Source of the DNA: Stigmatella aurantiaca DW4/3-1
GTDB lineage: Bacteria > Myxococcota > Myxococcia > Myxococcales > Myxococcaceae
DNA length: 64,000 nucleotides
Assembly: GCF_000165485.1 (NCBI RefSeq)
Contig: NC_014623.1
Location: forward strand, 2,809,501-2,873,500
Direction of reading: 5' to 3'
Below the pieces are notes generated by a model. That model saw only the letters and a program-made list of their open reading frames with translations, was not told the DNA's origin and made no database searches. Shown here one piece after another: positions 35,432-44,417 of the stretch (positions are counted from its first letter, which is position 1; each line of letters opens with the position of its first letter). Position numbers and translations under genes: made by a program.

Positions 35432-36401
35432 GTCGCAGGGCGTACTTGCCCTCGGGCAGTTGGGCCACGGTGCTGGCGGGGGACTTGGGGGTGTAGCCCT
35501 CCGTCTTCGCCGAGATCGCGCCCTTCCAGGCGCGCCAGCGGCCCGCCTTCACCAGGAACTCTCCGCGTCCCGTCACCGTCACCGTGGTGCTCACGTCGCG
35601 CGGGGTGCCCGAGGGCTTTTCCTTCTCCTTGTCGTGCCCGTCCGCCTCCTTCTTTCCGAGGGGAGACTTGCCGTGGCCATGGCGGTTGATCCGGGAAGGG
35701 CTCGCAGGGGGGGAGAGCACGCCGCTGACGCTCTCGTGGAGATCATACTCGAGCGTGGCCACCTGCTCGTCTCCCTCGGGGGTCAGGGCGGTGAGCTTCA
35801 CGCTGTTGCGCCGGTCGGATTTCTTCGTGGCGAAGCCGGGCCCCAGCGGGGCCGTGTCCACGAGGTCCGTTCCCAGCGACCACTTGTCCCCGGTGCCGAC
35901 CCGATCCCTGGGGAGTTCCAGCATCAGGCCCGCCAGGGTGTGCGTGGTCCTGTCGAGGCCATCCAGCACGAAGCCCCGCTCGCTGACGGTGCCCTGGTCT
36001 GGTGTCCCTCCCGACGGAACGACGCGCAGGACGAGATCGCCCGTCTCGGGTTGCTGGAGGACGTAGACGATGTTCAAGGCTTTCGAGGCCGTCGGCTCCG
36101 GGGCCGGGTTCTCCTTGGCGCCCTTGCCCTTCTTCTTGGCGGGAGGCGGGACGGCGTCCGCCCCCTTCTCGGGGGTGCCTTCCAGGCGCAGCGCGAGCGG
36201 GGAGTCCACGGCGAGCTTCCAGCGCAGCAGCACCTTGCTGGGGTCTGGAGCCTCGGGGGGCCGTGCCACCTCGGCCTGGGGGGGCGCAGGGGCTTCGTAG
36301 CCTGCGGGACGGGGAATGGGCTCCATCTCCCCGCGCGGCGGCTCCTTGCACGCGAAGAGGGTACACAGGCTGAGGAAGAGACCGGGGAGGCTGCGCTTCA
36401 C
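35379..36401 (-). CDS. lipoprotein of unknown function
   Basis: A 340-residue predicted lipoprotein. GTG 36401 opens a signal peptide (KRSLPGLFLSLCTLF) with lipobox LFAC, and AAGGAG lies upstream. An upstream in-frame start at 36461 would hide the signal. The mature protein has a Pro-rich linker (about residues 25-55), a KKKGKGAKE patch and a beta-rich body with VTVTGRGEFLVKAGRWRAW. It is not recognised. A His/Lys/Glu-rich loop near residue 235 (GHGKSPLGKKEADGHDKEK) could bind metal. Its 3' end overlaps hemH on the opposite strand by 53 bases. Confidence 0.75.
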   Translation of the reverse strand: MKRSLPGLFLSLCTLFACKEPPRGEMEPIPRPAGYEAPAPPQAEVARPPEAPDPSKVLLRWKLAVDSPLALRLEGTPEKGADAVPPPAKKKGKGAKENPAPEPTASKALNIVYVLQQPETGDLVLRVVPSGGTPDQGTVSERGFVLDGLDRTTHTLAGLMLELPRDRVGTGDKWSLGTDLVDTAPLGPGFATKKSDRRNSVKLTALTPEGDEQVATLEYDLHESVSGVLSPPASPSRINRHGHGKSPLGKKEADGHDKEKEKPSGTPRDVSTTVTVTGRGEFLVKAGRWRAWKGAISAKTEGYTPKSPASTVAQLPEGKYALRLTPLEGVPAELKLEALK

Positions 36402-36457
36402 GAAGGCACACTCCTTGGGAGAAGCGAACAGCGGGATATCGGAGTGGGGGCGGTGCT

Positions 36458-37429
36458 TCAAGTGCCCGAGGTCCGCGGGGCAGCCGCCCGGGCGAGGCGG
36501 TCTCGCACGGCCAGGCCCAACCCCCTCGCGGAGGGAAGGCAGGCAAGGAGGAGGTCCAGGCCCGCGAGGTCCGCCTCGCGCAGGCGCAGATACAGATCGT
36601 GGGCCGCCCCCGCCGGGTCCTCGGGCATGTCGAAGCGGGGCACGCCCGGCGGCAGCGCGAGGGACGCGGGGCCCAACACGCCCACCCGGAGCCCCTGGCC
36701 CCGCAGGGCCTGCGCCCGGGCGGCGGCTTCGGGGACTTCCACGAGCGTGACCCCCGCGCGAGGGGCATAGTGGGAGGCCAAGGAGCCGGAGACGCGCACG
36801 GACGAGGTGGCGCGGACGGGGACGGGCCGGCCCAGGACGTGCTCCAGTTCCTCGGCCGCCAGGCCTCCGGGCCGGAGGATGGCGGGGTCTCCGGAGCTGA
36901 GGTCCACGATGGTGGATTCCACCCCCACCGTGCAGGGGCCCCCATCGAGGATGAGGTCCACGTCGCTTCCGAGGTCTTCCCGGACGTGGCCGGCGGTGGT
37001 GGGGCTGACCCGGCCGAACCGGTTGGCGCTGGGGGCCGCCAGCCCGCCTCCCAGGGCGGAGAGGACGGCGAGCGCCAGGGGGTGGTTTGGCACGCGCAGG
37101 GCGACGGTGTCCTGGCCGCCTGTGACCGCATCGGTGGCGCGCGAGGTGCGGCGCAGCACCAGCGTGAGCGGCCCAGGCCAGAAGGCGGCGGCCAGCTTCC
37201 AGGCTTCGGGAGGGATGTCGCGGGCCCAGCGGGGGAGGGCCTCGGCCTGGGGCAGGTGGACGATGAGGGGGTGGGTGGCGGGCCGGCCTTTGATGGCGAA
37301 GACGCGGCGCACGGCCAGCTCGTCCTCGGCGTTGGCGGCCAGCCCATACACCGTCTCTGTTGGCAGGGCGATGACTCCCCCGCTTCTCAGGATTTCCACT
37401 GCACGGTCAACAGGCTCCGGGTTAAGCAT
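36458..37429 (-). CDS. Sua5/YrdC-type L-threonylcarbamoyladenylate synthase
   Basis: A 323-residue protein. The YrdC domain (about residues 1-200) has PTETVYGLAAN, the FAIKGRP ATP/threonine-binding loop and APSANRFG. The C-terminal Sua5 domain (about 225-320) begins after the SHYAP motif. It makes threonylcarbamoyl-AMP from threonine, bicarbonate and ATP for the t6A37 modification of ANN-decoding tRNAs. The presence of the Sua5 domain distinguishes it from the short TsaC form. Divergent from the TIGR01777 gene across 32 bases. Confidence 0.92.
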   Translation of the reverse strand: MLNPEPVDRAVEILRSGGVIALPTETVYGLAANAEDELAVRRVFAIKGRPATHPLIVHLPQAEALPRWARDIPPEAWKLAAAFWPGPLTLVLRRTSRATDAVTGGQDTVALRVPNHPLALAVLSALGGGLAAPSANRFGRVSPTTAGHVREDLGSDVDLILDGGPCTVGVESTIVDLSSGDPAILRPGGLAAEELEHVLGRPVPVRATSSVRVSGSLASHYAPRAGVTLVEVPEAAARAQALRGQGLRVGVLGPASLALPPGVPRFDMPEDPAGAAHDLYLRLREADLAGLDLLLACLPSARGLGLAVRDRLARAAAPRTSGT

Positions 37430-37461
37430 GCGCGGCCTGCACTGTTGCGCTGGGAGGGGTC

Positions 37462-38892
37462 ATGGGCAAGTCACGTGTGTTCGATGCGCGCAGCCGGATG
37501 CCAGTTTCCGCCACGGAGCTGTTCGCCTGGCATACCCGGGAGGGGGCCTTCGAGCGGTTGACGCCCCCTTGGGAAACCATGGAAGTCTTGGAGCGCCACG
37601 GGGAGGGGATTCGCGAGGGCGCCAAGGCGGTGATGCGGATGCGCCTGGGGCCGGTGCCGCGGAAGTGGGTGGCGCGGCACACGCAGTATGTGGAGGGCTC
37701 GCTCTTCCAGGATGAGCAGGAGTCGGGTCCCTTCGCGCGGTGGGTGCATACCCACCGGATGGTGCCCGAGTCGCCCTCGTCCTCGAGCATGGAGGACGTG
37801 GTGGAGTACACCCTCCCCCTGGGTCTTCTGGGGCAAGGGGTGGGAGGCGGGTTTGCCCGCAGGACGCTGGAGCGGATGTTCTCGTACCGGCACTCCGTGC
37901 TTCGCGCGGACCTTCGCCGGCATGCCGCCTTCGCGGAGCAGGGGCCCCTCACGGTGGCGGTGAGCGGGGCCACGGGGCTGGTGGGCCGCGCGCTCGTGCC
38001 CTTTCTCACCGCCGGGGGCCATCGCGTGCGGCGGCTGGTGCGGGGGCGCCCGGAGGCGGCGCGGGGAGACGTGGCCTGGAATCCGGCCCAGGGAGAGATC
38101 GACGCCGCCGCCTTGGAGGGCGTGGACGCGGTGGTGCACCTGGCGGGTGAGAACGTGGCGCAGCGCTGGACGCCCGAGGCCCAGGATCGCATCCGCCGCA
38201 GCCGCACGGAGGGCACGCGGGTTGTGTGCGAGGCCCTGGCGCGCCTGAAGCGCAAGCCCCGCGTCCTGGTGAGTGCCTCGGCCGTTGGCTTCTACGGGGA
38301 CCGGGGCGAGGCGCTCCTGACGGAGGCCAGTGACTCGGGAGAGGGGTTTCTGGCCAGCGTGGTGCGGGACTGGGAGGCGGCGGCGGCCCCCGCGCTCGAT
38401 GCGGGCATCCGCGTGGTGCACCTGCGCATTGGCCTCGTGCTGGACGCCAGCGGGGGGGCGCTGGCGAAGATGGTGCCCGCGTTTCTTCTGGGCGGCGGGG
38501 GACGCGTGGGCAGTGGCCAGCAGTGGGTGAGCTGGATAGCGCTCGAGGATGTGCTGGGGTTGGCGCACTTCGCCCTGATGAAGCCCGAGCTGAGGGGGCC
38601 CGTCAACGCGGTGGCGCCCCATGCGGTGCGCCAGGAGGAGTTCGCCCGGAGCTTGGGCCGGGTGCTCTCGCGGCCTTCGGTGTTTCCGCTGCCCGCGGTG
38701 GCGGTGCGCACCGTGTTCGGCCAGCTGGGCCAGGAGGCGCTGCTGGCCGGCGCCCACGTGCTTCCCGAGGTCGCCCAGCGCCAGGGCTTTTCCTTCCTCT
38801 TCCCGGAGCTGGAGGAGGCCCTGCGCTTCACGCTCGGGCGCACCACGGCGGGGGCCCAGTTCATGCACGGCCTCGCCGCCAAAGTCCCTTGA
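37462..38892 (+). CDS. SRPBCC-TIGR01777 epimerase fusion (YfcH-like)
   Basis: A 476-residue fusion. Residues 1-160 are a START/SRPBCC-like ligand-binding domain (FDARSRMPVSATELFAWHT). Residues 165-476 are the TIGR01777/YfcH extended SDR with VSGATGLVGRAL, VHLAGENVAQRWT, VLVSASAVGFYGDRG and WISWIALEDV-like WVSWIALEDVL. The fusion is common in bacteria; the substrate is unknown. Its TGA stop forms part of the TTGACA of the promoter for the next operon. Confidence 0.88.
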   Translation: MGKSRVFDARSRMPVSATELFAWHTREGAFERLTPPWETMEVLERHGEGIREGAKAVMRMRLGPVPRKWVARHTQYVEGSLFQDEQESGPFARWVHTHRMVPESPSSSSMEDVVEYTLPLGLLGQGVGGGFARRTLERMFSYRHSVLRADLRRHAAFAEQGPLTVAVSGATGLVGRALVPFLTAGGHRVRRLVRGRPEAARGDVAWNPAQGEIDAAALEGVDAVVHLAGENVAQRWTPEAQDRIRRSRTEGTRVVCEALARLKRKPRVLVSASAVGFYGDRGEALLTEASDSGEGFLASVVRDWEAAAAPALDAGIRVVHLRIGLVLDASGGALAKMVPAFLLGGGGRVGSGQQWVSWIALEDVLGLAHFALMKPELRGPVNAVAPHAVRQEEFARSLGRVLSRPSVFPLPAVAVRTVFGQLGQEALLAGAHVLPEVAQRQGFSFLFPELEEALRFTLGRTTAGAQFMHGLAAKVP

Positions 38893-38918
38893 CAATCGTG
38901 CCGGGTGCGCCATTTAGA
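38889..38918 (+). promoter_or_regulatory. sigma-70-type promoter for the ABC exporter operon
   Basis: A consensus -35 box TTGACA lies at 38889-38894. After 18 bases a weaker -10 box TTTAGA lies at 38913-38918. The start codon of the ABC ATPase is 35 bases further on. The -35 box overlaps the stop codon of the upstream gene. The assignment is from sequence only. Confidence 0.5.
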
Positions 38919-38952
38919 ACGCGCATTTTTCCGCACGGTACAGAGGGTCCCG

Positions 38953-39894
38953 ATGATTCAGGTGGAAGGGCTCAGCAAGTACTACGGCGAGCATGCGGCG
39001 GTTCGAGACCTCTCCTTTTCCATCGGCAAGGGCGAGGTCATCGGCTTCCTGGGGCTCAATGGCGCTGGGAAGACGACGACGCTGAAGATCCTGGGGTGTG
39101 TGTTGTTGCCCACCTCGGGCCGGGTCGTCATCGACGGGTTCGACGTGGTGAAGGATCCCCACGAGGTCCGTCAGCGCATCGGGTTTCTGCCGGACACTCC
39201 CCCGCTGTACGACGAGATGACGGTGGGGGAGTACCTGGCGTTCGTGGCCCAACTGCGCGGGGTGCAGGCGAAGGAGGCCAAGGCCCACGTCGCCGAGGCG
39301 GAGGAGAAGACGGGCCTGCGGGAGGTGGACGGGGTGCTCATCTCCACGCTCAGCCATGGCTACCGGCAGCGCGTGGGGGTGGCGCAGGCGCTGGTGCACC
39401 GGCCTGCGTTCCTCATTCTGGATGAGCCCACCAGCGGGCTGGACCCGGCGCAGATTCGCGGCATGCGCGAGCTGATCCGGGGCCTCAAGGGCTCGCACAC
39501 GGTGCTCGTCTCCAGCCACATCCTGCCGGAGATCAGCGAGACGTGCGACCGGCTGCTCATCGTCCATGGCGGACAACTCGTGGCGCAAGGCGCGGAGGAA
39601 GAGCTGGCGCGCAAGATGGGCGGTGGCTCCATCGAGGTGGAGATCCGTGGGGACAAGGCGCGGGCGCTCGAGGCGCTCCAGGCCATCGGGCCGGTGAGCG
39701 TGACGCACGAAGAGGGTGGGGTGGTGGGGTTGCGCGTGGAAGCCTCGCTGGAACTGCGGCCGAGGGTGGCGCAGGTGTTGGTGGGCGCGGGGCTGGAGCT
39801 GCTGCGGCTGGACCGGGGCGCGGAGCGGCTGGAGTCCATCTTCCTGCGGCTGACGCAGAGTGGCGGAATCGTCTCCCGGGAGGTGGCCTCGTGA
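38953..39894 (+). CDS. ABC transporter ATP-binding protein (GldA-like)
   Basis: A 313-residue ABC ATPase. Walker A is GLNGAGKTT, the signature is LSHGYRQRVGVAQALVHRP, Walker B is LILDEPTSGLD, and the H-loop is SSHIL. A C-terminal extension of about 90 residues after the nucleotide-binding domain is typical of the CcmA/NatA/GldA group. The signature LSHGY departs from the common LSGGQ but is normal in this group. First gene of a four-gene operon with the permease, Gld-type and DUF4340 genes; start ATG 38953. The cargo is unknown. Confidence 0.93.
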   Translation: MIQVEGLSKYYGEHAAVRDLSFSIGKGEVIGFLGLNGAGKTTTLKILGCVLLPTSGRVVIDGFDVVKDPHEVRQRIGFLPDTPPLYDEMTVGEYLAFVAQLRGVQAKEAKAHVAEAEEKTGLREVDGVLISTLSHGYRQRVGVAQALVHRPAFLILDEPTSGLDPAQIRGMRELIRGLKGSHTVLVSSHILPEISETCDRLLIVHGGQLVAQGAEEELARKMGGGSIEVEIRGDKARALEALQAIGPVSVTHEEGGVVGLRVEASLELRPRVAQVLVGAGLELLRLDRGAERLESIFLRLTQSGGIVSREVAS

Positions 39895-40613
39895 AGGCGC
39901 TGCTCATTGCTCGCCGCGAGCTTGCGGGATACCTGCGCACGCTCAGCGGCTACATCATCATCGCGGTCATCCTGGGGTTGAACGGGTTGTTCTTCAACGC
40001 GTTCGCCCTCGGCAAGGCGGCGGAGCGCTCCGCGACCGTGCTGTCCAACTTCTTCTATTACTCGAGCGGCTTCACCATCGTGGCCTGCGTGTTCATCTCC
40101 ATGCGCCTGCTGGCCGAGGAGCGGCAGGCGGGCACGCTGCCGCTGCTGTACTCCTCTCCGGTGAGGGACCGGGACATCGTGCTGGGCAAGTACCTGGCTG
40201 GGCTGGTGTTCCTCGCCCTGTACCTGGCCTGCACGGTCTACATGCCGTTGATGGTGATGGTGAACGGCAAGGTGTCCGCCGGGCACATCGCCGCGGGTTA
40301 CCTGGGGTTGCTGCTGCTGGGCAGCGCCTCCTTGGCGGTGGGCACGTTCGGCTCGGCGCTGGCGCGCAATCAGCTCCTGGCCGCCATTCTCACCGCGTGC
40401 ATGCTGGTGGGGCTCATCGTGTGCTGGCTGCTGGCGCGCATCACCGCCCAGCCCTTGTCGGATGTGTTCAGCGCACTGTCCTTGTGGAATCAGCACTTCC
40501 CGCCGTTCCAGGCCGGGTTGGTGCACATCCGGGACGTTGCCTATTACCTGCTGGTCACCTACGTGGCGCTCTTCGGGGCCACGCGGGTGCTCGAGGCGCG
40601 GAGGTGGCGATGA
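39891..40613 (+). CDS. ABC transporter permease (GldF/ABC-2 type)
   Basis: A 240-residue ABC-2 type permease with six hydrophobic helices. It starts at GTG 39891, overlapping the ATPase stop by 4 bases (GTGA). Features include the first helix SGYIIIAVILGLNGLFFNAF, the cytoplasmic coupling segment EERQAGTLPLLYSSPVRD, and the family pattern ILGKYLAGL-like VLGKYLAGLVF. It forms the membrane channel of the exporter with the ATPase upstream and the Gld-type protein downstream. Confidence 0.9.
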   Translation: MKALLIARRELAGYLRTLSGYIIIAVILGLNGLFFNAFALGKAAERSATVLSNFFYYSSGFTIVACVFISMRLLAEERQAGTLPLLYSSPVRDRDIVLGKYLAGLVFLALYLACTVYMPLMVMVNGKVSAGHIAAGYLGLLLLGSASLAVGTFGSALARNQLLAAILTACMLVGLIVCWLLARITAQPLSDVFSALSLWNQHFPPFQAGLVHIRDVAYYLLVTYVALFGATRVLEARRWR

Positions 40614-42466
40614 ATCCGCGGGGAAGCAGTCTTCCGTTGACGTTGCTGTTCGTGGCCGTGCTGGTGGGAGGCCTCATCGCCGAGCGCATCGCCGGGGCGG
40701 GGACCTCGCTCACCGCCGTCATGGGGGTCCGGCTCGGGGTGCTCCTGGCGATCATCGGCTGGGGTGCGGCGCGCATGATGCGGGTGAGCGGCGAGCGCCG
40801 GGTGCTGTGGCGCTGGACGCTGCTCTGCTACACGGTGGCCTTCACGGGCTTGTTGCTCTACACCGCCCAGACCGAGCTGGGGGCCCGGTGGTTCGGTACG
40901 CCCCTCGCGCAGGCCGCGCCGAAGCTGGCCGTGGCCTTCCAGGTGCTCTTCCCCGCGTTGATCGTCCTGGGGTTGGTGCCGCTGGCGCTGCTGGAGGTCT
41001 CGGCGGCGGCCATGGTGCGTGCGCCGGTGCTGGAGACCGCGCGGGCCCGAGGGGCGCTGTTCTCGGGGCTGGGCACGGCCTTCGTGCTCGTCTTCGCCTT
41101 CTCGGCCATGTACGTGGCCACTCAGCTCGATGCGACCTGGGACCTGTCCTATTTCCGCACCGCGCGGCCCGGAGAGTCCACGCGCAAGGTGGTGCGTGGC
41201 CTCAACGAGCCCCTTCAGGTGACGTCGTTCTTTCCACCGGCCAATGACGTGGGCGATCAGGTGGAGCAGTACTTTCGCGAGCTCAGCCAGGAGTCTCCCC
41301 AGCTCCAGGTGGAGCGGTTGGATCAGGCCGTGGAGCCGGCCCGGGCCCGGACGCTGGGCGTGACCACCAATGGGGTGGTGGTCTTCTCCAAGGGAGAGAA
41401 GCGCGAGGTCTACACGGTGGGGCTGGAGCTGGACCGGGCCCGTGGGCAGCTCCAACGGTTGGACCAGGAAGCCCAGCGGCGGCTGCTGACGGTGGCCCGT
41501 CCCCGGCGGGTCATCTACTTCACCACCGGCCACGGGGAGCGCTCGGATGGGCGCGCGGTGCCGGGAGAGACGCCCCGGGCGGGCATCAACCAGCTCAAGG
41601 AGCTGCTCCGGGCGCAGAACGTGGAGGTGCAGAACCTGGGGGCTTCCGAGGGCTTGGGCTCGGAGGTTCCACGTGACGCGGCGGTGGTGGTTCTCGTCAG
41701 CCCCATGAAGGAGTTCCTCCCCGAGGAGGTGGCAGCCCTTCGCGAGTATGAGGAGCGGGGCGGCCGGGTGTGGATGGCGTTCGATCCCGATGGCCCCTCG
41801 CATGATTCGCTGCTGGAGCCGTTGGGCCTGCGCTACCTGAACACGCCGCTGGCCAACGACCAGGTGTTCTTCCGGACCACGCGTCAGCCGAGCGACCGGG
41901 GGAACCTGGGAACCTCCACGTTCTCCTCGCATCCCTCTGCGTCCACGCTGTCCTCGTTGGGCTCTCAGGCGCCGGTGGCCTTCTTGAGCGCGGGAGCCCT
42001 GGAGCCGCGCAACCCACTGCCCACGGGCCTGGGGCAGGACATCACGGTGAGGGCCCACGAGGCGACGTTCCTCGACAAGGACCGCGATTTCACGGAGGAC
42101 CCCGGGGAGGAGCGCCGCGCTTGGCCGCTCGTGGTGGCCGTGGAGAAGGCCACCCAGGGCAAGGACGTCATGCGGGCCGTGGTGATGGCCGACTCGGACG
42201 CGCTGTCGGACGGGGTGGTGCCGAACATGGCCAACGCCTACCTGGTGCTGGACACGCTGCGTTGGCTCACCGGTGAGGAGTCCATCGCCGGGACCGTGTC
42301 CAGCGAGGAGGACGTGCCCATCCAGCATACGCGCGAGCAAGACGTCGCCTGGTTCTACGCGACCGTGTTCCTGGGGCCCCTGCTGGTGTTGGGGGTGGGC
42401 TTCTTCGTGACCCGGCGGCGGGGCAGGCGCGCGCCCCGGGATGTGGTGGAAGGGAGTGCGCGATGA
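40610..42466 (+). CDS. GldG-family ABC exporter-associated protein
   Basis: A 618-residue protein. Residues 1-165 hold four or five membrane helices, then a large periplasmic region begins (VVRGLNEPLQVTSFFPPAND) with the Gld/DUF4350-type fold, including VYFTTGHGER-like VIYFTTGHGER and VVLVSPMKEFLPEEV. A final helix (FYATVFLGPLLVLGVGFFV) ends in an Arg-rich tail. It overlaps both neighbours by ATGA. Relatives in Bacteroidetes (GldG) form an ABC complex needed for gliding; a gliding role here is only an analogy. Confidence 0.88.
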   Translation: MNPRGSSLPLTLLFVAVLVGGLIAERIAGAGTSLTAVMGVRLGVLLAIIGWGAARMMRVSGERRVLWRWTLLCYTVAFTGLLLYTAQTELGARWFGTPLAQAAPKLAVAFQVLFPALIVLGLVPLALLEVSAAAMVRAPVLETARARGALFSGLGTAFVLVFAFSAMYVATQLDATWDLSYFRTARPGESTRKVVRGLNEPLQVTSFFPPANDVGDQVEQYFRELSQESPQLQVERLDQAVEPARARTLGVTTNGVVVFSKGEKREVYTVGLELDRARGQLQRLDQEAQRRLLTVARPRRVIYFTTGHGERSDGRAVPGETPRAGINQLKELLRAQNVEVQNLGASEGLGSEVPRDAAVVVLVSPMKEFLPEEVAALREYEERGGRVWMAFDPDGPSHDSLLEPLGLRYLNTPLANDQVFFRTTRQPSDRGNLGTSTFSSHPSASTLSSLGSQAPVAFLSAGALEPRNPLPTGLGQDITVRAHEATFLDKDRDFTEDPGEERRAWPLVVAVEKATQGKDVMRAVVMADSDALSDGVVPNMANAYLVLDTLRWLTGEESIAGTVSSEEDVPIQHTREQDVAWFYATVFLGPLLVLGVGFFVTRRRGRRAPRDVVEGSAR

Positions 42467-43539
42467 ACACGCGAGGGGTATGGGTGCAAGGCGTGCTCGC
42501 GGTGGCGGGGTTGGTGGCGGCGTTCCTCGTCTGGCAGCGCGAGCCCGAGGGGATTCCGGGAGAGGTCACCGTCCTGGATGTTTCCAAGCGGTCGCTCCAG
42601 CGGGTGCGGTACGAAGATGCGTCCCGCACCGCGGAGCTGTACCGCGATCCGAGCGATGAAGAGACGATCTGGCTTCGGCTTGGCAACAAGCCGCCCCCGC
42701 CCCCGGCCGTGGCCACGACGGATGCAGGCCCGGATGAGGGTGGGGTGGACGGGGGCGTGGGAGATGCGGGGCCTGTGGCCGAGGCTCCTCCCGCTGGTGC
42801 CGACGCGGGCGTTGCCGCTCCCCCCCCGCCGCCCAGAGAGCTGCGCGGCAACGAGACGGCGAAGAACCTGTTTGCTCGCCTCGTGCCCTTGAAGGCCACG
42901 CGGGCCTTGGGCGAGCTTGACGCGAAGAAGCAGGAGGAGCTGGGCCTGACCAACAGTCCTCGGAAGCTGACGCTGACGGTGGATGGCCGTGAGGAGTCCT
43001 TCACCCTGGCCTCGCCCTCGGGGACTTCCTGGGGAAGCCCGTACCTGCGCCGCGAGGATGGCCGGGTCTTCCTGCTGGGCCCCGCGCTCCTGCCGGATCT
43101 GGAGAATGCCTCGAGCCGTCTCGTGGACCGCCGCAAGCACACCTTCGAGATGGGCGACTTCGACGCCTTCACGGTGTTCCAGGGCAAGGCCTCGCGCGCC
43201 TTCGTGGTGAATGGCAAGCCGCCGTCGCCCGTGACGGTCGCTCCGCAGGGCTCCCCGGACAAGCAGGATGAGTTCGTCCGGAACTGGTTTGATCGCGTGT
43301 GGCGGCTCGTGCCGTCGGAGCTGCTTGGGAAGGGAGAGGAGCCCCCCGGGGGAGCGCCCGAGGAAGTCTTCCGTGTGGAGTTCCGCAAGGGAGAGACGCA
43401 GACCGGTTTTGCCACCGTGGCGCGGGGCGTCAAAGGCGACTTCTATCTGAGGACCGAGCACCTGCCGGGCTGGGCAAAGCTGCCTTCTGGCGTGGACACG
43501 CTCGCCTCGGAGGCCGTGAAGGTGAGCCAGGGCCATTGA
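42463..43539 (+). CDS. DUF4340-type membrane-anchored protein
   Basis: A 358-residue protein with an N-terminal membrane helix (VQGVLAVAGLVAAFLVW). An Ala/Gly/Pro/Asp-rich linker at about residues 75-125 is followed by repeated beta units of the DUF4340 kind (LGLTNSPRKLTLTVDGREE, YLRREDGRVFLLG). This family often follows GldG-type genes, and here it overlaps the GldG-type gene by 4 bases, closing the operon. It is likely an extracytoplasmic accessory subunit of the exporter. Confidence 0.85.
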   Translation: MNTRGVWVQGVLAVAGLVAAFLVWQREPEGIPGEVTVLDVSKRSLQRVRYEDASRTAELYRDPSDEETIWLRLGNKPPPPPAVATTDAGPDEGGVDGGVGDAGPVAEAPPAGADAGVAAPPPPPRELRGNETAKNLFARLVPLKATRALGELDAKKQEELGLTNSPRKLTLTVDGREESFTLASPSGTSWGSPYLRREDGRVFLLGPALLPDLENASSRLVDRRKHTFEMGDFDAFTVFQGKASRAFVVNGKPPSPVTVAPQGSPDKQDEFVRNWFDRVWRLVPSELLGKGEEPPGGAPEEVFRVEFRKGETQTGFATVARGVKGDFYLRTEHLPGWAKLPSGVDTLASEAVKVSQGH

Positions 43540-43654
43540 GCCCTTCCGAGGGGGACGGGCGGGTTCGCGAGAAAATCCTGAATTCGGACGCAACTCCTTT
43601 GCTCATGATTCGAGAATCAACTCGAACTCACCTGCGCGACCGAAGGATTCGTTC

Positions 43655-44377
43655 ATGGGCACTGCCGCCATCAGCAACCAGAAGCCGTCCGTCCACAACA
43701 TTCAGTATGGGGAGACGCTGTCGGGGATCGCCCGGGCGAACAAGACGACTGTCAGTGCGCTGATGAAGGCGAACCCGCAGATCAAGGACGCCAACAAGAT
43801 CTACGCGGGCAAGCCCCTGAACATCCCCGGACGGACCGACAGCTTCGAGGCGGCGAAGCCCTCGCGTCCGGGCGGCGCTGGCCGTCCGTCGACGCCCAGC
43901 ACCCAGGCGCCCAGCACCACGGGCCCGGCCTCGCAGGGCCCCAAGGGGAGCCCCTTCGACATCGCGAAGAGCCACCTGGGCAAGAACGCCGGCAGCCTGA
44001 AGATGGAGAAGAACGGCGTGGGCTCGGACATGGAGGACTGGGTCCCCAACAACGTCAACTGCGCCAACTTCGTCTCCGCGTGCCTGGAGCAGGCCGGGCA
44101 GATCAAGAACAGCCAGCACCACAACGCGGTGACGGGCCTGCAGGCCAACCTGGACAAGGATCCGAACTTCAAGCGTGTCTCGCTGGCCCAGGCCAAGCCG
44201 GGGGATGTGGTGAGCATGAAGACGCCGGGCGGCCACCACGTGGTGATGTTCGCCGGGATGAAGAACGGCAAGCCCCAGTTCATCGGCTCCAACAACGTGA
44301 ACGCGGATGGCTCGCAGCGCATCTCGCTCTCGTCGATGAACTACCCCATCATGTCGATCCACCAGTACCGCGGCTGA
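43655..44377 (+). CDS. LysM - CHAP/NlpC-like cell wall protein
   Basis: A 240-residue protein. A LysM peptidoglycan-binding domain spans about residues 14-58 (YGETLSGIARANKTTVSALMKANP). A Pro/Ser/Thr linker leads to an amidase-like domain with the Cys motif NCANFVSACLEQAG (Cys near 130) and a later GHHVVMFAG-type His motif (GGHHVVMF). This fits a CHAP/NlpC-P60 hydrolase cutting peptidoglycan stem peptides. No classical signal peptide is visible at the chosen start (GAAGGA 8 bases upstream), so export may be by another route, or the protein may be a cargo or toxin-like effector. Confidence 0.82.
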   Translation: MGTAAISNQKPSVHNIQYGETLSGIARANKTTVSALMKANPQIKDANKIYAGKPLNIPGRTDSFEAAKPSRPGGAGRPSTPSTQAPSTTGPASQGPKGSPFDIAKSHLGKNAGSLKMEKNGVGSDMEDWVPNNVNCANFVSACLEQAGQIKNSQHHNAVTGLQANLDKDPNFKRVSLAQAKPGDVVSMKTPGGHHVVMFAGMKNGKPQFIGSNNVNADGSQRISLSSMNYPIMSIHQYRG

Positions 44378-44417
44378 GCGGCGCCTCCGGCACCGTTCGA
44401 GACGAGGCCTCGGCCCG

